Origin: Haemaphysalis longicornis
Lineage: Eukaryota > Arthropoda > Arachnida > Ixodida > Ixodidae
Length of the DNA: 64,000 nucleotides
Assembly (NCBI GenBank): GCA_013339765.2
Contig: CM023457.1
Location: 57,697,013-57,761,012, forward strand
Reading direction: 5' to 3'
Positions 44,613 to 55,199 of this stretch are shown one piece after another; position 1 is the stretch's first letter, and each line of letters opens with the position of its first letter. The notes beneath the pieces are model-generated. The model was not told the origin of the DNA. It saw nothing but the letters and a program-made list of their open reading frames with translations, and searched no databases. The translations under genes were made by a program, and so were the position numbers.

Positions 44613-45424
44613 TTGAGTAGACTCTGTTCCCCGATACCCTGCTATTTCATTTTATGTACGCAAAAATTTAAAATCTACCACAGCCACATCAATTTTATAA
44701 ATAAAGGCCCTTGAGTCTCCTTCGCTCGTAGTACAATAAACGTAGTACAATTTACAGATACAATGACGAGTCAAAGTTCTGCTGATACTGTTGCTGCTTC
44801 CGAAGCCAGCAACTCGCCGTTTGTCACACACTGTTTGTGTGTACAGTTCCCGCGCAGTGCTGGACACTCCGAGACACATAAACCCAAGCTAGAACCGCCC
44901 CCATATTCACATGGCATTGCCCCTAGCAGCTAAACTAAGCTAAACCAAGCAACTTTAGAGCTAACGTCCCCGCTCTGCATCCGCACAAACCGGTTCTTCA
45001 TTCGTTCTTTATTGATGTGTCCGTGATTCAGCGGCGATAACTTTGGGGATATTCTATATTCATTGCTGACGCAATGAAAGCGAGCAACCAACAATTTTAA
45101 CGAATCCAACCTAACCACGTATGTACGCTTAATGTCGAAGATGCGGATCACGGGAAACCACCTAAACATCTGAACAACGGATGTTTCAAGGTGAGACTAC
45201 GAAAATGAGCACTACCGGCCAGCCGCCGATCACGAGGACTTCACCAGCCGTAAAGATGTAGCGCGTATAGGAAGAATAACGAACGAGAGACGAAAGTTCT
45301 AGGGCGAGCATCTCAGAACGATTTTATCTCAGAAGTAGACTGGTCGTAACAGCAGCCATATGACATATCGGATAATTTTCAAGGGCGTTTGCAACTTAGC
45401 TTTACGTCAGTTGCAAAGAATCTT
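44613..45424. other. no supported feature
   Basis: Nothing recognised between the 5' UTR-like fragment and the target-site duplication of the full-length element. Confidence 0.4.
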
Positions 45425-45698
45425 GCGTTCTGTGTAACAGGCACCTTGAGCAATCTTGGTGACGGTACTGGCGATACCGCGGACCCCGAGCCCCCAAACA
45501 TAAGCTGGATCCAACCGTGGCGATGTGTTAATAGGTGGAGGGTTAGAAACCCCAAAGGTGGCCGTCGGAGCCCAGGTCAAGCTCCGGCGGATGGGCTCCC
45601 TGTCTGTTCACCAGGCAGGGAGCTCCGGGACCTCTTTGGCTACCAGGTTAAGGTCAGAGAAGAAAGTACCCCCGTCTCCCTGCTTTTTCCTATGCCAT

Positions 45699-47059
45699 AT
45701 GGATAAATCAAACCCCCCCCCAGACGTGATCGGCCCCCGAAAAGGGGCCGCACCGAAGTTTCCTTTCCATCCCTTCCAACAATCCACAGTTCGAAACCTG
45801 ACAACTATCCTCGATTCTTGGTTATCGAGGCAGTTGACAAAACAAACCCTGTTTCATCCATGTCCGTATTCTTGATCACTAAGTTCCTGGAAGGCATCCT
45901 CGGAAAATCGTTCGATGCTAAGAAACTCCGTACCGGTGAAGTCCTAGTCAATGTCAAGACGCAGCAACAAGCCACTAACCTCCTGTCGCAAACCTGCATG
46001 GCAGATCTGGCCATCACAGTCACTCCCCATCGTAGCCTCAACAGCTCTCAGGGTGTGATCTCGGAAACCGATTTGTTGAATGAGACCGAAGCTGATCTGT
46101 TGGAAGGCCTGAAAGATCAGGGTGTAACTGCAGTGAGGCGTATCACCATCAGACGAGACAATAAGGAAATCCCCACAAAGCATATAATCTTGACATTCAA
46201 CAAATCAAAACTTCCTGAGCACATCAATGCTGGCTTCATTAGGTGTGGTGTACGTCCGTACATACCTAACCCGCGCCGCTGCTACAAGTGCCAGAGATTC
46301 GGGCACGCTACAACTTCTTGTCGCGGCAAACCGACCTGCGCGAAATGCGCCGACCATGACCACCCTACTGAAAACTGTAACTCCACTACCTTCACCTGTG
46401 CAAACTGTCAGGGGCCGCACGCAGCATGGTCCCGCAGCTGTGAAAAGTTTCAATTAGAAAAGAAAATCATTAACATCAAGGTCACAGAAAACATCACCTT
46501 CCCGGATGCGCAGAGGTTCGCCTCTTTCCCTCTGGGGAGGTACGCCAACGCAGCTCGCCGGGGGGCGGAGCGGCGTCTGGTTTCGGCAGGGACCCAGTAC
46601 CGTGAGTCGGACTTGGTCCCGCCCCCGCCCCCCTCAGGGTTGCCTCAGGCAGCCAACCCGCCTCCGGACCGCTCGCTGAGCCAGCAGCGGCTGTGGGGGC
46701 AACCACGTCTGCTGGGAGCGATGCTGCATCCTCCACTCCCGCTCCAGCGTCCCAAACCACAAGCCAGGGCGCAGACGAGATGGAGACGGAGGAACTAGCG
46801 GCAGCTCCCACCCCCACCGCACCGCCTGCGCCATCCGAGGCATTCCTTAAACCCTCGGTGGTTGTGGGTCAGTCAAAGCGCGCCCAAAAGGGTGCGCGGT
46901 CCAAGGGCCTGATCACTCAGGCACTCCGAGGACATCAGACGACGAAACGATGTCGGACCGTTCTTGTCTGCGGTGCACCGCAAGGAACGTGTCCCGACGC
47001 CAAAGCCTCCCGACAAGCCCAAAAAGACGAGAGTCACAGCCCCAAAAGACGACACATAA
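45699..47059 (+). pseudogene. I-clade ORF1 (gag-like, CCHC zinc knuckles), frameshifted
   Basis: RNA-binding ORF1 protein expected to form the ribonucleoprotein with element RNA. The longest frame is open from 45707 to 46798 (its annotated start at 45818 is a TTG). A better start is ATG at 45699, out of frame across a nine-C run, implying one slip there. Domains seen: a conserved RRM-like or I-type region (residues about 1-150 of the open frame); three CCHC-type knuckles, CYKCQRFGHATTSC, CAKCADHDHPTENC and CANCQGPHAAWSRSC (46279-46440); and a Pro/Ala-rich tail. After 46660 the frame shifts; the tail continues in other frames (DEMETEE, then KPKKTRVTAPK) to a stop at 47057-47059. Confidence 0.85.
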
Positions 47060-47092
47060 ACATACACACTCCAGTAGCTCTCACACTAAATA

Positions 47093-50000
47093 ATGGCAAG
47101 AGAAAACATAATTCAATGGAACTGTAGAGGCCTCCTTAAAAATCTTGACGATGTATATGAAATACTGCATGCTAATCAGCCAAGTGTAATGTGTGTCCAG
47201 GAAACACACCTGAATTCTAAGCACACAAATTTCTTGAATAGTTACCTGGTATACAGGAAAGACAGGGATGGCTGCACACACTCTTCTGGCGGTGTGGCCA
47301 TAATCGCCCGCAAATCCTTAGCATGCCACCCTGTCACCTTGAACACTATCCTTGAGGCTGTAGCCATCCGCACAATAATATTTAATAGGTTGATAACGGT
47401 ATGCTCCATTTACATCCCTCCTGATCTTGCACTTTCGAGCTCTGACTTTGAGGCGCTGGTCGACCAGCTGCCGGAGCCGTACATTCTAACAGGAGACCTT
47501 AATGCTCACAATTCTCTTTGGGGCTCTTCTCGTACGGATGCCCGGTGTTGCCTGATAGAGAGGTTTCTTACATCCTCTGGAGCATGCCTTTTCAATAATA
47601 AACAGCCTACATACCATAACATAGGACACAATACATACTCAAATCTTGACTTGGCTATTGGTTCGGCAATTCTCTTTCCATGTCTTGAGTGGGGTGTGGG
47701 CACGGACCCTTATGGCAGTGACCACTTCCCCACATCACTAACATATATAGGTAAAGGCCCAAGCAGTTCATCTTCCCATAATAGGTTCAATGAAGCACGA
47801 GCTAACTGGAACACATTTGCAGAGACATCGAAACTACACCACACATCCATAAGACACCTACACGTTGAAGAAGCTACCTAACTTCTCACGGCACACATCC
47901 TCGACGCCGCCGAAAAGTCCATTCCCCACGCCTCTGGTGCCCCGTGCAACCAGAGGAGGCCGTGGTGGAATGAGGACTGTAGGCGGGCGCGAGAGGCCCA
48001 GAACAAGGCGTGGGGTATCCTTCGTCGGTACCCCACGCCGGGTAACCTTATTTTGTTCAAACGGGCCAAGGCGTTTGGAAAACGTGTGCGCCGTGAGGCA
48101 AAACGAGAGAGTTGGCACACCTTCTTGACGTCCATTAATTCATACACAGACACACACAAAGTCTGGACACGTATACGCAAGCTCAAAGGACAACAGACAC
48201 ACAGCCTGCCCCTGGTTAGCACAACAGGGGACACACTGGAAGACCAGGCTAACACTCTTGCACAACACTTCGAACACGTGTCTAGTTCAGCACACTACAC
48301 AAACACTTTCATGAAACACAAAACATCTGCAGAAAAAAAGCCCTTACACGACAAAGACAAATCAAAAACTTCTTACAACTCTGAATTCACTCTCTATGAG
48401 TTGAGGGCTGCCCTGAGCACGTGCAAACCTTCAGCTCCAGGCGCAGATAAGATTACATACACCATGATACAGCACCTACACCCAGCACCTACACCCAGAC
48501 GACACCGCGTGGCGGTATGGCATCCTAAGCGACCTCAAGTCCTTTGGCATGTCGGGTAACATGATGAACACGCTTGCCAGTTACCTGTCTGAAAGAACGT
48601 TTCGCGTGCGAGTTGGAACTGCACTTTCTAGGGTTCATGTGCAGGAAAACGGCGTGCCACAAGGTGGAGTTTTGAGTTGCACTTTGTTTATTGTAAAAAT
48701 TAATTCTCTTCGGAAGGCGCTACCACCATCGATTTCCTGCTCCATTTATGTAGACGACGTTCAATTATCCTTTAAGTCTTGTAACCTGTCTGTCTGCGAG
48801 CGCCAAGTCCAGCTTGGTGTTAACAAGCTAGCTGGTTGGGCAGACAGCAACGGTTTTAAATTTAATCCAGGGAAGTGCACTTGTGTCTTGTTTTCCAAGA
48901 GGCGTGGCATCCGGCCGGATCCAGACATTCATCTCAATGGTGTCTAGATTCCTGTCAAGAAAGAACACAAGTTTTTAGGTATAATCTTTGACGAAAAGCT
49001 CACATTTATCCCACACATAAAACAACTAAAACATAAATGCTTAAAAACACTGACTATCCTGAAGGTTCTGTCGCACATTTGTTTTGGTGCTGACAAACAT
49101 CTTCTTTTACGTGTTTTTACCAGCTTGATAGGCTCACGACTGGACTATGGTAGCATTGTCTATGGGTCAGCCACTAAAACATCCCTCCGAATGCTGGACC
49201 CTGTGCTTCATCTGGGGCTCCGGCTGGCATGTGGCGCTTTCCGGACTAGCCCGGTCGAAAGCCTCTATGTGGAGTGTAATAAGTGGAACCTACAACGTCA
49301 GCGAGCTTACACAGATCTCCTTTATGCTTTTAAAATTTCACCCATGCCTCACCATCCTTTTAAATCAGTTTTCATGATACGTCCATGACTGAACTCCTTT
49401 TAAATCGACCATCGTTCTCTGCGGCCTTCTCTTACAGAGTTAGAGAGGAGGCGTCAGAGCTTGCTGTCTCCTATTTAGATACAATCCAAAGTTCTCTAAC
49501 GGATTTTATAGCACCATGGCATCTCCGCCCTGTATCATGCGACACATCTTTTACACATCTAGATAAAAAGCGAGCTCCCACATGTGCAATTCTGCAGCAT
49601 TTCTTGTATTTGCAGCAGAAGTATGAGTGCTCTGAATTTTATACGGACGCTCTAGATCTTCCGCCTCTGTGTCCTGCGCGGCGCATGGGCCCGGCCTTAG
49701 TGTCACTCGAACTCTGAATAGTCATACTAGTATCTTTACGGCAGAGGCTTACGGTGTACTTCTTGTTGTCAATCATATACTTCAAAACCACATCCCACAA
49801 TCCATTATCTATACAGATTCCCTCAGTGTTGTGCGGGCACTGTCGTCAACAGTGCCTTCGAAAAACCACGTTGTCAATCTCATTGTCAAGGGTATTATGT
49901 CTGTGTATGTACGCAAATTTGAACTCGTTCTTTGCTGGGTCCCTGGACACTGTGGTATTCCCGGGAACGAAGCAGCGGACCGAATGGCTGCTGCTGCTAC

Positions 50001-50475
50001 ACTCTCGAATACAGTAGACATAACTACATTACCCTACACCGACGTGAAACCACACATCAGACAACAACTTCGCAAAACATGGCAAACACACTAGAGTGAA
50101 CAAACAGACAACAAGTTACACGTAATAAAACCACACTTGGGACCATACACCACCGACACACGTAATAGATACACTGAAGTCGCCTTGGCTAGATTACGGA
50201 TAGGGCACACTCATGCAACGCACTCGCACCTTCTCACGGGGTCTCCAAGATCTCTGTGCAGCAGGTGCGGAGAGGCCCTATCCGTGATCCACATCCTCAT
50301 ACAATGTAAGGCACTCGACATTACACGACGAAAACACTTCCCTCAACTACACACACGACATATTCCACCACACCCATCATACTTCTTAGGAGATGATGCC
50401 ATGTTTACTGTTCAGCGCACCTTTAAGTTCCTATCAGAAGTTCACTTTTTACAACTCATCTCGTATCACCCATAG
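47093..50475 (+). pseudogene. I-clade ORF2: endonuclease, RT, RNase H, broken
   Basis: Starts ATG 47093. Endonuclease: IIQWNCRGL, VQETHL, YIPPD, LTGDLNAHN and SDHFPTSL, so the main APE residues are present (47093-47740). A frame break follows near 47880. RT: APGADKITYTMIQHLHP, then a deletion of roughly 100 codons removes motif A and its Asp. Motif B GVPQGGVLS and motif C YVDD (48752) remain. TAG stops at 48945 and 50092 and frameshifts near 49385 and 49670 break the rest. RNase H: TAEAYG, IYTDSLSVVRAL and WVPGHCGIPGNEAADRMA (49740-50000). A CSRCGEALSVIHILIQC motif lies near the end (50260-50310). Cannot make active polymerase. Confidence 0.92.
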
Positions 50476-50960
50476 CTTTACCCCTGGTCCTATACACCAG
50501 CCACCTTATTTATTTTTTAACCACTCTTGTTCTTCACCCTGGCCCTTTACACCAGCCGTACTCATAGTTTTTAACTGATTTTATTTCGTGTTGCCTCCTC
50601 ATCAAATAACTTTGTTTGGCGCTCTTTGCCCGTGTCGGCCTTGCGCCAATAAAATCAAACCATCATCATCATCATCAGCGTTCTGTGTAACATTTTTAGT
50701 CGGAATGTTCAGCACAGTTACTTAGTGGGGCATCTTCTCTGGTCATTCCCTTCTGCAGGACAGGATGACTCCGTTTTCTATCCAAAAATAGTGCACGTTC
50801 CTGTGCTATGCATGGGATTCATTGTTGTGAAGAGCTGAGAAAGTCGTTGTGATTTGTCAACAAAGAAATAAAGGCGGTAAAAAAAGTATTAAATGTCATT
50901 CGTCTGGTCAAGGGGCAGGTACTACTGGTACCTCATACAGCAGATTGTTGTTTTTCACCA

Positions 50961-51070
50961 CAATCGAAAAAAAACGCTAAATAAAAACACAGGACGAGGA
51001 GTGGATGGGACAAGCGCTAACTTTCAACAAAAAGTTTATTGCAGAACCAGCGCTTTTTATTTAGCGATTG
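50961..51070. repeat. short inverted-repeat element
   Basis: CGCTAAATAAAAA (50975-50987) is exactly inverted at 51054-51066, and CAATCG at 50961 pairs with the CGATTG that follows. The spacer contains AGGACGAGGA and GGGACAAGCGCTAAC, recalling the inverted repeat at 11951-12016. Probably a small non-autonomous repeat family. Confidence 0.6.
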
Positions 51071-51262
51071 TTTTCCGTCTGCCGATGAACCAACACGCTC
51101 AAACCTTTTCCCTTCTGTTTTACGGCAAACGGTCCTAAGTGCACAAACTGCTGAAACCATACTGGGGTGTCAGCAACCGGTTTACAGTCCACAACAGCGT
51201 CTGAGCGCAGGCTATTCAACGCCACGCTACACTTGAAAGTGATCTTCAGGATTTATGTTTTA

Positions 51263-51704
51263 GATGCGAAGCATCTCTTTCTCGGGGGGATGTCCCACAT
51301 CCGTGCCCCGAGAATTCATCACGAGATAGCTTCGCGTTAAACCACCGTGTCATCTTCCCGTAGGGGAACCGCTGAAGAAAAAGAAGGAGAAGACAAAGCT
51401 GCGGAGAGGAATGCGTGTACGTTGCTCTCAGCCGGTGCACCAACGTCAACAACCTTTACCTCCCCAATGCTGACGGAGACTACCGATTCTACCACAGAGA
51501 CGACAACATCGACGAGAACATGATGGACGAGTTTCGGCGCCTCGAGAACCACCGCCTACTCACCGTAACACCACAGTACGTTCATGCCTTTGCCATCGGT
51601 GTGGACCCGGACGCGGAATTCCCTCTGGCGCTACTAAACACCAGATCACTCAACATAACGGGAACACAATGAAACCACATGGAACCCCCATGATGCTTCG
51701 CATC
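51263..51704 (+). mobile_element. Helitron/Helentron-derived fragment between mirrored 13-mers
   Basis: The segment is bounded by GATGCGAAGCATC (51263-51275) and its reverse complement GATGCTTCGCATC (51692-51704). Between them lies the C-terminal helicase coding piece at 51415-51672. The 13-mer is itself nearly palindromic, so it may be a subterminal hairpin unit and not a true terminus. Confidence 0.55.
51415..51672 (+). pseudogene. Helitron helicase C-terminus running into an endonuclease-like start
   Basis: The frame begins at a GTG with YVALSRCTNVNNLYLPNADG; YVALSR is motif VI of PIF1-type helicases as used by Helitrons. DEFRRLENHRLLTVTPQYVH follows, then LLNTRSLN near the end (residues 74-81), which resembles the beginning of an APE endonuclease (xLNTRSL). 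Helitrons of the Helentron group carry such an endonuclease after the helicase. Rep, helicase motifs I-V and the endonuclease body are absent. The 85-aa piece is cut at both ends, so it is a remnant. Confidence 0.72.
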
Positions 51705-52072
51705 CTCATCAGGATTCCCCACGGGAAGATGGTGTAATTTTTAAGTTCAAAATCTTGCCATAAAGAATTCAGGACCTGAAAACTTGGAATTTACTTTAGG
51801 TTAGTATGTTCAGCACAATTCAGAGGTCGAGGACAGGACAAGCACTGTCCCCGAAGGACCGCTTTTTTTTTCGAAGATAAAATATGTGTTTGGACAAACA
51901 TTTCAGGTTTCCGTGTCATACAAACACACGGAGAGTCTGAGCGGCCGACATTCTGACATTGCAGATGGATTCAGATCACCGTAGAAGCCTAACTACAAGC
52001 ATTCTCCGCCAACCTAAGTGACATTCGTCCTTTTCTCCCACAAGATGAGGCACAACTCTATGCCATAAAACA

Positions 52073-52798
52073 TTGCGATGGCGCTGGTTTGTCGCATCTT
52101 TCATACCTTTTCTTCCAGTGCCAAGTCACGCAAAATTTATCCTAAATGTGTTGAAATGGTGGTACTTGTACGGACGGTTTTATGAGGAAAAAAACAAAGT
52201 TACTTTCCCGCAGCCCAACATTTGTTTCCTGGTTACATCGCAAGTAAATGTGGCCCTGAAATACAATGCTGAAGTGGTTAAAATGAGTCTATTATGCCGA
52301 AATATCTATTTTGACGCCTATTCATGCCAAAAACGCACTTTCCGGCGCCTACAAAAGGTGAACAAAACGTTGATTTTTTCCTTTCAGTTCCAAACTCTAG
52401 TTATTCAGTTCAGTTTCATTTTTTCTCGTAGTCGTCAAAGTAAAACACGTGTGGGTATGTTTCTCCATCAATTTTTTACTCATCGCGTGTGCAGTAAAAG
52501 CTCCAAAGAAAATAAAGCATACCAAAGTAGGTTTCTCCGTTACCTTACGCGGTATTCAAAAGTTGGAAACAGTTCAGTTGAAATACTAGGCATCAACGCC
52601 CGACTACTTTGTATAATCACGAGTATTCCTTATCGCAGCAGCAACAATTCAACGTCACACGTGAAGTTAAAGGAGATTGTTTTAATTTCGCGGTCTGATG
52701 ACGCCGAGGGCAAGAGGGGACAAAACAATTTTATGGAAGCCTGCCGTAACACGCAAGACGTAAATTTTGTAGGTAAGCATTGCCGGACACATAGTTAA
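52073..52798 (+). other. 241-aa open frame, unrecognised
   Basis: This is the longest open frame outside recognised elements. Composition is rich in Phe, Ser, Lys and Asn. It starts ATG but shows no domain, signal peptide or repeat that I recognise, and no neighbour gives it context. It may be chance in AT-rich sequence; codon bias or transcript evidence would decide. Confidence 0.15.
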
Positions 52799-53339
52799 GT
52801 TTCAGTATTTTTGTTTATTTACATAGTTGCGGTGCTGGTAACCGTTGTCTAAAGCATCAGAGGTGTCGTCTTCTTCGCCGCGAGTGGCGGATGCAAAATC
52901 AGCCTCGGCATTTTAGGCATCCGCCAGCTCAGCGACATCGACTCGAGTGAGTGGTGGCAGGTTCTGGAAGCCATGTCGGGTATGCTTGGGACACTCGTCG
53001 CCGTGTCTCCAATTATCCCTAATGGCTTCTAGAGAATGCAGAGGCCGTGGAGATCCGTGCGACACAGTGTGTCTTCCCATCGTCAGCTTTAGCGTAGGAG
53101 ATTTCTTTACATGAGTGGTAGCACTTTACAACACGGTGGAGGTTTTTTGCTAGATCCAGTGCGCGAGTCGGGGACCCGGTGGTCGGCAGGATAAACGCGC
53201 TCAGGAGCGCTCCCTATTATCTCGCTCCTCCGGGTTATTGCCAGTTGTTTTTTTTTTTGTGCGGGGCATTTTAGGAGCTCACAGTGTCCATCTGCGTCCG
53301 CTCCGATAGCACTCACAATCGCAAAAACTCCCACAGGCA

Positions 53340-53412
53340 CCGGCAGAATTCGAGCCTGCGTCCGGTAGAAGACCTATTCTCAGTCGTCTTACCCACTAGG
53401 CTATGACCGATT
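53340..53412 (-). mobile_element. tRNA-like SINE head
   Basis: The minus strand reads TAGCCTAGTGGGTAAGACGA (box A) then CGCAGGCTCGAATTCTGCC (box B) at tRNA spacing. It differs from the Ruka head and from the family at 53455. Confidence 0.55.
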
Positions 53413-53454
53413 TTAAATGCAGAGCATTTCAGTAACTCACGATGTCACCCGCAT

Positions 53455-53680
53455 TGACGTCCGTAGTCCGCACCGCACCCCTCTCTACTATATAAAAAAA
53501 ATACTATCCGGTGCCCGGTTTCGATCCCTCGACTTTGCGGGCGGAACGCAATGTACATGGTGCTCTACCCACTGCGCCACAAAGCCTACACAGAATGGGA
53601 CACTACGAACGCGCTTTATATGGTTGACTCATTCAAATTACTGCTGACGAGCGCTCTCTCGTCAGCAGTTGCCACAAGTG
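53455..53680 (-). mobile_element. tRNA-like SINE, second family, copy 2
   Basis: Minus-strand match to 9590-9805. The leader TTTGAATGAGTCAA, ATATAAAGCGCGTTCGTAG and ATTCTGTGTAGGCTTTGTGG precedes box A GTGGCGCAGTGGGTAGAGCA, then GGGATCGAAACCGGG as box B and a T-rich stretch. Just outside the leader is a short hairpin around GCTGACGAGAGAGCGCTCGT. Confidence 0.7.
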
Positions 53681-54137
53681 CAACAACATTAACGTAACGC
53701 AAACTACTTAACGTCGTGCGCCCCCGGAAATGCTCTGCATTTGATCGTGCCCCTCGCGAGGGGGATGTTTCACTGCATGGAGGAAAGAAAAGGTTAGGAG
53801 AGGCCCTGACGTCAAATTTGTGAAGCCGAGTCCCGCCATGACTTGAGCCCACAGAGCCCAGCAATCTATCACATCATCCTTTGCTATCTCCGGTTTGATT
53901 TGACTAACATGGCGTCGCCCTGCCCTCCCGCTTCGAAGCGAAAACAGCCTCGTTGGTAATTCCTCGGTGCGATGTCAGGTTCTAAGCTGTTGATTTCGCC
54001 TTCAATTTGCCAATTCTAACCCTCACCCAAAGGTTCAACCGAAAAACGGCCTTCGTTTTTGCTATAGAAGGACGATTTTTCAGCTCTTAAGCCTGGCAAA
54101 GTAGCGTTTGTCGTCGTCATAGCAACGGGTTCGCGGG

Positions 54138-55199
54138 ATGGCGAACGCAGACGACGGGAGCATTGTTTCAGACACCACGTACCACTGGGGAGGACTTGGC
54201 GCTGTCGTTGCGAATTACGCGGGACCACGGTGGATGCTACAGAGGCCGCCCCGTGGCGTGGTCATCAGTCCTTTTCATCATCTTTTATCAAGAGCCACAT
54301 CGTTTGAAGCAGCAACATCGCAACAGGATACAAGAAGCCCCCTCGTCTGGCGACACTTCAGTGGGCATGGGAGCGGCGCTGCTGTACCCATGGCGGAGAT
54401 CTCTTGCCTTCATCTTGTTCAGGACTGTAGCACAACCTCGTTATATGCGAAGCGTTCTATCAACCGTACTTTACTGCTGCTCCTATGCTCAAGTGTTGTG
54501 TGTGTTGTCATCAAAGAATGCTCTGATGTACTTGGCCTACTACTACTTTCTTGTGGTGACATTGAAAGCAACCCCGGTCCCAACAAGAAACATGCCGAAG
54601 TACAAACTTTAGGCCCAAATTCAGACTGGCGTAAAGAAACTCTTCAAAACCTGCACGACCTAAAAAAACAATCAAGTATGCTCGCACAAGGGCAGGATAA
54701 TCTTCTAGAGACCCTCAACGAAATTAAGGCCGCACAGCAATCCCTTGCCTCACAAATCGTGGCTATTGATGACAGGTTGTCAAAAATCGGGGCTAGATGT
54801 GCCGAAATCGACAATATTGAAACAGGTTTGCAAACGGTCCAAGAATCTGTTAGGGCAATTACCGAGCAAAGCGCTGACCTCCATTCTCGGTTAGACGATT
54901 TAGAAGACCGTTTTTGCCGTGAAAATGTAATTTTTCATGGGGTTTCTGACGACACAGAATCATGGGAGGAAACCGAAAAGAAAATTGTTGATATAATAAA
55001 CCAAAACATGCATTTTTTTATTGCCGGGTTTGGACATGAACAAAAACAAAGAGGCATGAACAAAGAGGGTAAAATCGCTAACGCTATGGTCGCTAGCGTA
55101 GCTCAAATTAAAAACGCAGCATGTTCAATACTTTTTCCACCTCCAAATGCCAATCTGACACACAAGGCTGGACCTTCCACACTTCTACTATTCGTCTGA
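54138..55199 (+). CDS. retrotransposon ORF1 with 2A-like peptide and coiled coil
   Basis: 353-residue frame. Residues 111-139 are strongly hydrophobic (TLLLLLCSSVVCVVI ... LGLLLLSC), directly followed by GDIESNPGP at 140-148, matching the 2A ribosome-skipping consensus D-x-E-x-NPGP. Residues about 155-255 form a coiled coil (heptad-like Leu/Ile, LLETLNEIKAAQQSLASQI). Then LEDRFCRENVIFHGVSDDTE (about 252-271) is the start of an L1/Tx1-type ORF1 RNA-binding domain. The rest is truncated; the last 30 or so residues are probably past a junction at about 55110. Met-85 (54390) may be the real start, giving a short leader before 2A. No frameshift up to the junction. Confidence 0.75.
   Translation: MANADDGSIVSDTTYHWGGLGAVVANYAGPRWMLQRPPRGVVISPFHHLLSRATSFEAATSQQDTRSPLVWRHFSGHGSGAAVPMAEISCLHLVQDCSTTSLYAKRSINRTLLLLLCSSVVCVVIKECSDVLGLLLLSCGDIESNPGPNKKHAEVQTLGPNSDWRKETLQNLHDLKKQSSMLAQGQDNLLETLNEIKAAQQSLASQIVAIDDRLSKIGARCAEIDNIETGLQTVQESVRAITEQSADLHSRLDDLEDRFCRENVIFHGVSDDTESWEETEKKIVDIINQNMHFFIAGFGHEQKQRGMNKEGKIANAMVASVAQIKNAACSILFPPPNANLTHKAGPSTLLLFV
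54558..54581 (+). other. 2A-like ribosome-skipping motif
   Basis: Codons for DIESNPGP with Gly before. In known 2A peptides the Gly-Pro bond is not formed, so translation would yield an N-terminal piece ending NPG and a downstream piece starting Pro-148. Upstream hydrophobic residues resemble the signal-like 2A leaders reported in some non-LTR elements. Activity here is inference from the motif. Confidence 0.8.

Larger units (their letters stand above)
45440..50677 (+). mobile_element. full-length I-clade non-LTR retrotransposon (inactive)
   Basis: 5238 bp bounded by a perfect 15-bp target-site duplication, GCGTTCTGTGTAACA, at 45425-45439 and 50678-50692. Organisation: 5' UTR (45440-45698), ORF1 with zinc knuckles, ORF2 with endonuclease, RT, RNase H and a terminal Cys motif, a short 3' UTR with AATAAAA, and a (CAT)n tail. 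RNase H plus CCHC ORF1 is the I-clade layout. Both ORFs are broken, yet the duplication is still exact, so insertion is younger than most elements here. Confidence 0.93.
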
